Source: Rhizophagus irregularis
Lineage: Eukaryota > Glomeromycota > Glomeromycetes > Glomerales > Glomeraceae
Reading direction: 5' to 3'
DNA: 64,000 bases
Assembly: GCF_026210795.1 (NCBI RefSeq)
Contig: NC_089430.1
Coordinates: 4,898,001 to 4,962,000, forward strand
In this document: piece by piece, positions 10,478-20,395 of the stretch
How positions within the stretch are numbered: position 1 is the stretch's first letter
How the letters are laid out: each line of letters opens with the position of its first letter
The notes under the pieces: model-generated
Told to the model about the DNA's origin: nothing
Seen by the model: only the letters and a program-made list of their open reading frames with translations
Database searches by the model: none
Program-made: the position numbers and the translations under genes

Positions 10478-11703
10478 TTATTTATTTTATTTTATTTTTT
10501 TTTTAAACTTTATTAATAACATGATGATCGCAGAAACAGCGCATCATGTTCTAGATGACATGCATCTGCTAATAAAGTATCTATCTACTACAAACAAAAA
10601 CAAAACAAAAAACATACAAGAAGAAAAACTAAAACTAAACCCAATAACAAAAAAGAAAACACGAAATTTAACACTAGCTATTTATACTCCTAGTTTAACA
10701 AATTTTTAACCAAGCGTTTGCGCCAATGCTAAACTCCCTCAAACTCCCCACACATAGATACTTTATTAATCATAAAAATCCTACCTTACGCATTTTACAC
10801 TTCTCAGAAGAAAAATGAAACAACAAAAACTACCCTAATTCTAAACCAAACTAAAAAAATCTTCCTAACAACTATCTATTCCAAAAAAAAAAAAAAATCA
10901 CTGGAGTTGGCTAGGCCTCACAGTGAAATGTCTATCTTCCCGAAAAGAGCGTTTTCCCTGAAGAGTTGGCTAGGCCCGCAGTGGAGCGTACATCTTCCCA
11001 AAAAGCGCGTTTTCTATAACTACCCTGTCCATTCACAGTGACTTGCCCAACGTTAGTTCTTTGAACAAAACAAAAGTTTGTCTACATTTATTTACATTGC
11101 TACCGCCCAAGTCAAAACTAGAATCCTCATGTGATTACTGTGGATATGGCTGATCCCCATATGGCTGATCCTTTCCTCAGATAAATTTGTTGCCACAATT
11201 TGTCCTGCAGTAAATCACCTCATTTCCTGACCATCCAATTGGTTCCTTACTGAATCTTCTGTTTCTACTTTTAGATTTCATCCGCATGCTAAAATTTTTG
11301 CTGCGCAGACAAAAAAAATTCTGCGACAAAAAATTCCCAAGAAACCACTATTTCCAAGCTATCCAAGAAGCTTCCAAAGGCCAACTTTTTATTTTTCCAA
11401 ACCTCTATTATCGCCCACTGACAAACCTTTATGTGGAGCAACACCCAGCCCTTCCTTGGCATTTTTGGATCACTACCATTAAGTTGACAACGAGAAATAA
11501 ATTTTTTGGTCAAAAAAATCTGTAACCTTCTAGCAAACTTCTTCTAAACTTCATATCAAAATGTTCAGAAAGGACTGAATAAACAGTTGGTGATGTTGAA
11601 ATGCGTAAAACAATTAATTTCCATAAGCACTTTTGAACTCTTCCACCTTTTTTTCGTCCTGAAATTTTTGGTCTGAATGATCAGCGGGAAGAGTTCCCTC
11701 TCC
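10478..11703 (-). mobile_element. Poly(A) retroposon, probably a truncated LINE
   Basis: The left end is a T-rich tract, i.e. a 3' poly(A) tail on the minus strand, followed by TTTATTAATAACATG. The block is flanked by a 16-bp near-direct repeat: CAAGACGAGTATTTAT at 10,462-10,477 and CAAGACAAGTATTTAT at 11,704-11,719. A tail plus a long target duplication is the hallmark of target-primed reverse transcription. Only one short minus-strand ORF stands out (11,513-11,289; 'CQWAIIEVWKNKKLAFGSFL'), which I do not recognise. I infer a 5'-truncated LINE or LINE-mobilised copy. Confidence 0.6.
10904..11013. repeat. Direct repeat pair of ~52 bp
   Basis: GAGTTGGCTAGGCC ... CATCTTCCC(G/A)AAAA(G)xGCGTTTTC occurs at 10,904-10,956 and again at 10,963-11,013. 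It lies inside the retroposon-like block and is more G+C-rich than its surroundings. Function unknown. Confidence 0.65.
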
Positions 11704-11836
11704 CAAGACAAGTATTTATATAGCCTCGGTTAAAAAATTTTCCATTATATTTATTCAAAAAAAATTTTTTTTCTTGTTTTTTTCTTTTTTTTTTTAAAAA
11801 AAAAAAAATTCCGACACCTTTAAATTATATTATTAA

Positions 11837-11888
11837 GGGGAGAGTGTAATTACGTGACTTTTAATTGACTATCATGGCGCAAAAATTT
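11837..11888 (+). repeat. Left terminal inverted repeat
   Basis: About 52 bp, beginning GGGGAGAGTGTAATTACGTG and ending TGGCGCAAAAATTT. Pairs with 16,668-16,720 with a few mismatches and small gaps. Confidence 0.82.
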
Positions 11889-12150
11889 TTTTGTGCTATT
11901 CAGAACGTCCATGTTTAATAAAACATTTGTAAATTACTAAATATTAAAAAAAATATATTATTTTCTTACCTTTTGGTACCTGAAAGTTCACCAGTATAGT
12001 TTTATTTAGACTTAAATATTATTTCGTGATCTGTGTAACAATCGGACAAACACTCATATACGAAGCCGGGATAATAAACATATAAAAAAATAGGTCTAAC
12101 CTGAATCCACTTTATTTTATACTCAAATATTTTTTTAAGACGCGTAAACT

Positions 12151-15100
12151 ATGAACAAACGCAAAAGTCAAACCAAAAGTTATAATACAACTCTCCTTAC
12201 TACCGGAAAAATTATTCCAGAAATACATTATGGACATTTTTCTCGGGAATGGTGGATAGCAACTGAAAATAATATAAACGATCAGGCGACGCGACTAGTT
12301 CCAATAAGGTTGGGTATGCAAACACTTACAAAACTCAATAGTTATGAGTTTATTATTGTTGTTTTAGGTGCAGATATAGAAATTACACCTGGTCCAAGAT
12401 ATCAAGCAAATTGTTATTTTATAAATAACGAGTTAATAAATGGTGATATATGTACAAACTCTTCATTTGCTATTACATCATTATATAAACGTCTTTTTGG
12501 AACAAAAACAAAATTTTCTGGGCCGCTTGTTATGGGTTTTGACCAAGAGATTATCGTAGAACAATTACTAAAAGATGTTCAATTTCAGCCTTTTGAATTT
12601 TTTGTGGGACGACTTCGGATAGTAGTTTTTGGAATTGGAATTTCAAATAGTCAAGAATGGAACTATGCTGGAGAAGGATACCAGTCATCTTTTATTGATA
12701 ATGTTAATAAAAAACTATTTTTATATGTTCAAACTTTTACTGCTAAGAAATGTATTCTTACTGTTTACGAAGATAATAAACTTAGAAAAATTATTTGTGG
12801 AAAAACTCCAGCAGATGTGTGGTCTCAAGTAGATTATAAACCAGAATTTGATGCGAACAAATTATTTGGAGTTGATAATGAATATACACAAACATTAATC
12901 AGTGAGCTGCAAATTCCATCATGTACACCAGAAGAATGGAATAATTTACCTTTATTGCAGCAAATCTTTGAATATCATCTAAAAAAATGAACAATTTCTG
13001 ATGTTAACTGGATGGGGTTTATTGAAAATTGGAAAAATCAACAGAGTGAAATTATTGAATTGCGAATATCTTTGATGCAACTATATGGATCTGAATATCA
13101 AATGAATTCGCGTGAATTTTGTGCCTGGAAATCAATGCTTAGGCATATGGGTTGTGTAGAAATTACACCTTATAATAAAGATCAAAGTGAGGTAAGAAAT
13201 GGACATATTAATTAATACTAAGCAATAATACCAAATAAATATTTATCTAATTTGAATTATTTATATTTACAGTTTGAATTTTGGACAAGATCGGTAAATT
13301 CAGAAAAAGATCGTGAGACGTTACAAATTTTACATGATCTTGATTTTCTTCATCCTGCACCAAGAAAATTTTGTGATCAAACAGGAACTCTATGGAATTG
13401 TATTCATGAATCATTGAATGCAAATAAAAGAGGTCAAGATGGAAAAAGGCGCATTTTGTCTATTGTTGCAGAACAATTTCCATATTGTGAAATTAAAAAG
13501 AATTTGAATGTTAGTGATATTTTCATATAAAAATTTAGTATTTCAGTTTGACTAAGATTATTTTTTTTCTATTAGATCTCTTCATCAGATACGATTAATG
13601 AGGCACGCAAATATGCAAGAATCCATGGACCAGGTGCTAAATGTGTCGAAAAACCTATTTTTACATGAACTACAATTTCGCGTGAAAAACTTGATCAGTT
13701 GCAACAATTTTTGGACGATAAAAATAATGTGATAATGAGTAGCTATAAAACAGAAACTAAAACTGGGCTTCCAGTAAAATATCTCAAATATACAAAAGAA
13801 TCTTTGTGGGAAAAATTCAGCTACCAATTTCCAGATGGTGTTAAAAGAACATCTTTTATGATGTTTTTGCAAGGAAAACAATATATTTATCAAGAGAATC
13901 TTGGTGGTCTTTGTTCAATTTGCAGTCATTATGGATATGAGATTTTTGTAGAAATGAAAAATTTTATTGAAAAAAATATTCAAAACAACAATCTTCAAGT
14001 AAAAATTTTTTCAATTTATTTTATTTATATATTACAAGTTGGTTTATTTGTTTTGATTTATTTTATAAATGGTAATCTAAAAAGACTATATAAATAAACT
14101 TGAGCACCTGCGCCGATATTTTAAAAAGTCTTACGAACAAGAGCTTGAAATTGCTGTGAATGGAACTGTTGCCCATAATGCATGCATTAGCCACTGTCTC
14201 CCATACGCCTTTGGTACCTGCACAGAATCACACAGTCACGAATGTGTTGAATGTGGACAATTATTTGCAATTTTTTATCAATTGAAAAATGATACTCCAA
14301 TTACATTGCATAATGAATTAGAAGAATATCAGGAACACCTCCTATACTATCTTGCTCATCAAACACGAAAAGTATACCTGAACACACAATTCAATGCAAA
14401 TTTGTTAGAGTTAGATGAAAAAGGAGCACTTATTGTCGTGGATTATAAAATGAAGGTATTACCTAAAAGTGCACGAGAGACAAAAGAACAGTTTTTTGGA
14501 AAAAAGGGCTGGACTCTTCATTCAGTATTGGTATATACTCGCAAGGAAGATTCTTTTGAACTTGACATCCAAGCACACGACCACTGGTCCAACGATCCAC
14601 GTCAAGATGCTTGGTTCACCGCTTCTAGTCTTCACGCTGTTATTGAATCTATGAACAAGAAACCAGAATAGGTTACGATTATTTCAGACAATGGAGGTCA
14701 TTATCATAATGCAGATTTGATGATGACTCTGAGATATTGGCAAGATTGGTACGGTATTTGGCCAAAAAAATGGATATTTCTTGAGCCGGGGGAGGCGAAA
14801 ACAACCATTGACAGTCATCATGCTCAGGTTTGTTCATACCTTTCCATTTGATAAATAATATCTATTAGCAAGAATTAACTACATGATATTAGCTTACTTT
14901 ATATTTGAAATAGATTGCACATTCCATCAATCGATATGTAAAATTAGGATTTGATATATCATCAGGAAAAGACATTGAAAATGCAATATCTGGAATTTGC
15001 GGAACGTCAGTATCTCACCTGGAACCAGTTAGAACAAAAGGTTGTAAATTAGAAGTTGAATTATTATACAGCTAGGTTTATTAGAAATTATTAGAAATTC

Positions 15101-16133
15101 TCAAACTGTCTCTTTACAGAACCTGGAAAAAGGAGAAACCAATTACCTGGCATTTCAAATTTGAATGGTCATGGCCAATTACTGGAGAGTATGCTGGTTA
15201 TATTCAAGCGAGAGATATTGCAAATCTTGGCGCCTGGACGAATTTTTCTCCAAAGAAACTGGAAAAATTACAATCAAAAACAATCGAAAAACCAGATCCC
15301 AATGTATCAACGTCTTCAATACCTAAAAATCCTTGGACAGTTCCATTGCCAAATGATACAGGTTTTATGGATATTAATTGATTCAGTTAGGATTATTTAT
15401 GATAATCTTCAGATGAAACAACTGATTCAACATGCAAATATAGGAATTCAGGTAAAGAAACTAAAAAAAAACCACGTGAAAGAACAACTGGAAATTCGTG
15501 GCATTCTAAAGGATATAGATACGAATAAAAGAGATTTGGTAAAGGAGTTAGAAATAGCATTGGCCAAAGACACCTTGGCAAAGATACCAGGCACGCAAAA
15601 TGTGATCTTCACGTTGTTAACTGCTTTTTGTAATATGTTACTTTTTATCAGTTTTAGATAACACAAATTTATCAAGCCATGATCCCTATTCAGACGAAAG
15701 AAAAAATTCAGCTAAAGACAGAAATAAAGTAATATTGGATCCAAGGTATGACATGATTTGAAAGCTAAATAGTTACCTGGTATAATGAACTTACATCTGT
15801 ATTTGATATTATAGCTTGCAATTTTTGTTTTGGCCATTAGCTTGTGGGTGGGCATTGAAATCTGCGCAAAAATATGGAAAAAAAGGGAGTGGTAAACGTA
15901 TTTCTAAGAAAGTGTGGAATCTCCTGCAAGAATATTTTTTGGAGGGTAATGTTAATAAAAGTGAAAGGCATACGGCGGAAAGTATGCTTGCCCGGCTAAA
16001 GAAAAATGTGGAAGACGGCGTAATTGAAGAAGAAGAAGTACCAAAATTAGAGACTATACGTAATTGGATATCTCGTTATACAAGTCAACACCGCCAAGAG
16101 TCAGCAATAGTAGCTCAAGCGTCTAAGATATAA
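12151..16133 (+). pseudogene. DDE transposase, copy 2, multi-exon with stop codons
   Basis: The better-preserved copy of the 4133-7705 gene. Exon 1 runs 12,151 to about 13,191 with an in-frame TGA at 12,988. GT-AG introns follow at about 13,192-13,272 and 13,519-13,575. A TGA interrupts the next exon near 13,665. A Cys/His cluster ('NACISHCLPYAFGTC...CVECGQLF') lies at about 14,171-14,262. In the catalytic core I read Asp in 'VVDYKMKVLPKSARETK', Asp in 'IISDNGGHYHN' and Glu in 'FLEPGEAKTTIDSHHAQ'. A TAG at 14,669 sits just before the second Asp motif. Later exons encode 'EWSWPITGEYAGYIQARDIA' (frame without ATG, about 15,121-15,360) and a C-terminal domain ('PKLETIRNWISRYTSQ', 15,816-16,133). 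The terminal repeats make it the transposase of this element. Three in-frame stops argue it is dead. Confidence 0.75.
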
Positions 16134-16667
16134 ATAAGTCAAAATTTGTAATAAATAAGTCATGTATGTAGAAAAATTTTTGAAAACGTAAAATTTTTGG
16201 TGTTGGAATCCAACTGGCATACAAGTAAAAAAAATTTTTTTTTTTTGAAAGTTATTAAAAGAATCATTAGACGTACGATTTAGGTATTGATGTACAAAAT
16301 GACATAAGTTTTGTATCGATTAAAATTATATAAAGTGACGTTGCATTTACATCGAAAAAATCAATTTTTTAATTTTATTATGAAGATCGGCAAATTTTGC
16401 CCCATTTTTATCTAACAAATTTGTCCGGTTGTTACACGAAATACGAATTATATTTTGGAGAAAATATCAAAAGAAGTTCCAAAAAGGTTGCGAATTGCTT
16501 ATTGAAAGTTTAGAATCTCTCTACTGGAAAACATAATATTATTTTTTTAACAAAAGGCATTTTATCATTAATTAATTTAATATATTTGTATTCTATAGGT
16601 ATGTTTTCACATGTCTTTACAAATAATAATAAAATAATACATAATTATTCAAATTAAATCATATTTT

Positions 16668-16720
16668 AAATTTTTGCGCCATTGATAGTCTTATTATAAA
16701 TCACGTGACTACACACTTCC
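16668..16720 (-). repeat. Right terminal inverted repeat
   Basis: About 53 bp. Read on the minus strand it starts GGAAGTGTGTAGTCACGTGA and ends ATGGCGCAAAAATTT, matching the left end in order and spacing. TTAA follows immediately at 16,721. Confidence 0.82.
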
Positions 16721-16724
16721 TTAA

Positions 16725-17760
16725 TGGATTAGTACCATTGATAAATTTATTCACCCGCCAGCCTTTCCTACCTTCTTTTTCTCGTTTTTCTTTTTATTTC
16801 CTTTCATTTCCCATTTTTTTCTTATTTATTTTCTTTGGTGTACCTTTTCTTTTTTTATGTTATTTTAGTTTAAGAATTTGTCTAATAGTATTATACTTGA
16901 GAAAATAAAATTTGGCTAAAGGTACGTTCCCTGTTTTTTCTTTCTTTGTTTTTAATTTTGCTTTTCATTTCTAATTTCTTTTTTTGTTTTTTGTGTCTTT
17001 AAGTTCTTTCAATTTTGCGTTAAAGATATTTCTTTCTTTTCTTTTTCTTCACTTTGTTTTTTTGTTCTTACTAACTTTATTTTATTTTTACTTTATGAAT
17101 TTCATTTTTCATTCTCCAAACTTTTTTTTTTGATCTTAAATTCTGTGGTCTTTGCTGTTGATTTGTTTGGATCTTCATGGGTTTACCTTAAATCTTTATG
17201 GGCTTCATTATTTACTTGGTACTTTTTATTTTATTAAACTTTTCACTATTCATTGTTCTTTTATTTCCATTCTTTTCATTTCTTTTATTTTTCTTGTTAT
17301 TCATCTCATTCTGTTTCTGTTATTCTTTTCATCATTTTTTTTATTCCGTTATTTCAATCAACTTGTTAGACATTTTCTTCATTTTTTATTGTTATAATTC
17401 ATGTATTATTATCAGGTTTTTCTTTTTATATCATTATTACTAGTCATTAAAAATTAAAATTTTGATTTTAAATGAATTTTCAATCAATAAATTTTCTAAT
17501 AAACTATTTTTAAAACCTATAAGTGCATAACTTTACAGTTTAATGTTGTATTTATCAAACGAATTTAAATAATTCAAATAAAATTGTTTTGTAAAAAAAG
17601 TATGCTTAATGAAAAATTCAAAAAATTAGCCAATTAAAAATTAGCCAATCAGAATTGAGATCAGATCTTCGCCCAGATTAGGAAATATTAATGATCATTA
17701 AGTTACATCATATGCAGTAAAATTAAATTATGATTACACAAAGTTATTTTAATATAAAAT
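16725..17760. other. Gene-free, pyrimidine-rich strand-asymmetric tract
   Basis: From about 16,745 to 17,400 the plus strand is strongly pyrimidine-biased (runs of CTTTTT, TTTC and TTTTCTT) with very few purines. The open frames across it are Phe/Leu/Ser strings typical of low-complexity DNA, so I do not call genes. It lies just upstream of kinase gene A. Confidence 0.6.
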
Positions 17761-17778
17761 GATCTTCATACAGTACAT

Positions 17779-17850
17779 ATTCCATTCGGGAGTAAAAAAT
17801 TTCTTTTTCTTCTTACTATTGCAAATAATACTAAATACAGTATAAAAGGT
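17779..17850 (+). promoter_or_regulatory. Conserved 5' block of kinase gene A
   Basis: The order TATTCCATTC, a T/C-rich run, ATTGCAAA(T/C)AAT, then a TATAAAA sequence at 17,841 is shared with the region just upstream of kinase B (30,282-30,345). In B the TATAAAA-like sequence is only about 25 bases from the ATG. In A about 190 extra bases intervene, beginning GGTAAAATAAGG and ending just before the ATG, which could be a 5'-UTR intron or an insertion. Conservation is seen directly; promoter function is inferred. Confidence 0.45.
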
Positions 17851-18053
17851 AAAATAAGGTGTCAACTTATTTATTTAACTGGAAAACAACATAAAATTAC
17901 AGCTGGAAGATAAAAGAAACTAATCTAAAGATCAGCAACTAAATACGACCAATTTCTATAACCCTACAACTCCTTAAGAGATAGAGTCTTCCTGCTTGTG
18001 GCCTGAATACTCACCTACTATAGAACGAACATTGAGTGACCAATAAAGTGTCA

Positions 18054-20395
18054 ATGGATTCTTTAATTATATCTATTAAGAAATTAACTAAATCATGTGA
18101 TTGCGATCTTAGAGGCATTGAATGCAATGCAAAACGTTTTAAACGAAATTTTAAAAATTGGACTAGTGGTAATAATAATATTGATAAATTCATTCAAGAT
18201 ACTCAGCTATCAGAGCATACTAATTATGTAAGAAAAGCATTGGAATGGATACCTTATGATAGATTTTGTAATGTGAGATATACTGCAGAAGACAGAATGT
18301 ATAGAGCAAATTGGATTGATGGACATATAGATAAATGGGAGAACTATAATGAAAATTGGAAAAGAAAGGATCAAAATATGTTTGTAATTCTGAAAAATTT
18401 GGATGATTCAATTAATGTTACATTGAAATCTATTAAAGAGGTCAGTATAATAAATTTATTATTTAATCAAATTCTGGATATTTTAATATTTATTAATGTA
18501 TTTTGCTCAATGTACTGTTAATTGTAGATCACAATACATCATAAAGTTTACGGAATAACTCAAAACCCAGAAACTAATAGTTATATGGTAGTTGTTATAG
18601 ATATATGTAAAAAATGTAATAATATATGCAATGCAATACATTTTCAACAAAATTTTGAAAATTGGACCAGTGGTAATGGTGATATTGATGAAATTATTAA
18701 AGATACTCAATTATCAGCTCATATAGATAATAAAATACCAAATGTACTAGAATGGATACCTTATGATAGATTTATTAAAACTCAATATATTACTAGAAAC
18801 AAATTTGGTAAAGAATATAGAGCAAATTGGATTGATGGATATATAGATAAATGGGATAATGAAAGTCAAAATTGGAAAAGAAAAAACCAAAATATGTTTG
18901 TAATTCTGAAAAATTTAAATGATTCAACTAATTTTACATTGAAATCTATTAAAGAGGTCAGTATAATAAATTTATTATTTAATAAAATTCTGGGTATTTT
19001 GCTTAATGTATTGTTAATTGTAGATTACAAAACATCATAAAGCTTATGGAATAACTCGAATACCGAAATCTAAGAGTTATATAGTAGTTGTTAAAGATAT
19101 ATGTAAAAAATGTAATAATACATGCAATGCAATACATCAACGAAATTTTGAAAATTGGACAAGTTGTAATAAAAAAATTGATAAATTAATCCGAAATACT
19201 CAATTATCAAATTGTTATACAAATAATATATTAGAATGGATATCTTATGATAGATTTTGTGATATTAGAAATACTGCAGAAAATGGAGTATATAGAGCAA
19301 ATTGGATTGATGGATGTATAGATGAATGGGATAATATAAATCAAAAATGGAGAAGAAAAGATCAAAATATGGTTGTAATTCTGAAAAGTTTAAAAAATTC
19401 AAATAATATTGCATTAAAATTTATAAATGAGGTATACTAAATTTATTACCTAATAAAATCTTTAATTATAAATTTTAATTTATTATTATTATATTTGTAG
19501 GTTAAATTAGGAATAACCAAGAAACCAGGTAAAAAAAATTATATGATGGTTTTAACATGTAAAGTCAAATGCAATAGCATGTGTAATTCAAAATACTTTC
19601 AACAAAATTTTGGAAATTGGACTAGTGGCAATAATAATATTGATGAATTTATTCAAGATACTCAGATATCAGATTGTTACACAAGTAATATATTAGAATG
19701 GATACCTTATGATAAATTTCATAATATTAAAAATATTAAAAGTATTACAAAAGATGGGTCTACTAATATGTATGAAGCAAATTGGATTGATGGATGTATA
19801 GATAAATGGGATTATGAAAATCAAAATTGGAAAAGAAAAGAACAGAACATGTTTGTGATCTTGAAAAGTTTAGATAATATGAATGTCATAAGATTTATTA
19901 ATGAGGTATAATAAATTTATTATTTAATGGAATTTTGAATGCTTTAATTTTAATAACATTATTATATTTTAGGTTGCAGTATACAAATTTTATGGAATAA
20001 CTCGAGATCCAGAATCAAGAAATTATATGGTAGTTTCAACATGTAAAGAAAAATGTAGTCATGTATGTAACGCAATACGTTTTCAACAAAATTTCAAAAA
20101 TTGGACTAGTGGTAATAATGATATTGATAAATTTATTCAAGATACTCAACTTTCAACGCATACGGTCTATGAAATAAGAAATGCGCTAGAATGGATGCCT
20201 TTTGATAGATTTTATGACATTAAATATATTGCAAAAGGCGGGTTTAGTACAGTGTATAAAGCAAATTGGATTGATGGACATATAGATGAATGGGATAACA
20301 AAAATCAGAATTGGAAAAGAAAAGATCAGGGTATAACTGTAGTACTGAAAATTTTAAATAACTCAAAAAATGTTACATTGAAATTTATGAATGAG
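18054..20395 (+). repeat. Gene A N-lobe cassette array (5 copies)
   Basis: Five repeats of about 410-430 bp, each followed by a short AT-rich intron of 67-87 bp. Internal repeats encode, in order: a strand like the kinase hinge region ('KVYGITQNPETNSYMVV'); a Cys-x2-Cys...Cys module ('ICKKCNNICNAIHFQQNF'); 'NWTSGN'; 'EWIPYDRF'; the loop/beta-3 segment; and an alpha-C ending in Glu. Copy 3 (19,024-19,431) has no ATG but is fully open. The first copy lacks the hinge strand and starts the protein. Confidence 0.85.

Larger units (their letters stand above)
11833..16724. mobile_element. TTAA-flanked DNA transposon with a broken DDE transposase
   Basis: TTAA at 11,833-11,836 and at 16,721-16,724 brackets a 4.9-kb unit whose ends are inverted repeats of about 52 bp. 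Both ends share the order GG(G/A)(G/A)..GTGT, then a (T/C)ACGTGA box, then GACTATCA, then TGGCGCAAAAATTT. TTAA duplication is a feature of the piggyBac and Kolobok superfamilies. The GG... start fits Kolobok-type purine ends better than the CC... start of piggyBac, but this is inference. The transposase-like pseudogene at 12,151-16,133 fills the interior in one orientation, so it is the element's own gene. Confidence 0.8.

Noticed and set aside
15161-15661. A 166-codon ORF in the second transposase.
   Set aside because: The frame containing the conserved EWSWPITGEYAGYIQARD segment is a different one without an ATG. This ORF is its shadow.
17152-17443. Two overlapping hydrophobic ORFs that look like membrane proteins.
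   Set aside because: They lie in a pyrimidine-rich tract where any frame codes Phe, Leu and Ser.
17841-17849. TATAAAAGG before gene A as a TATA box.
   Set aside because: The homologous sequence in gene B is only about 25 bases from the ATG, too close for a normal TATA box plus leader. Kept only as a conserved block.
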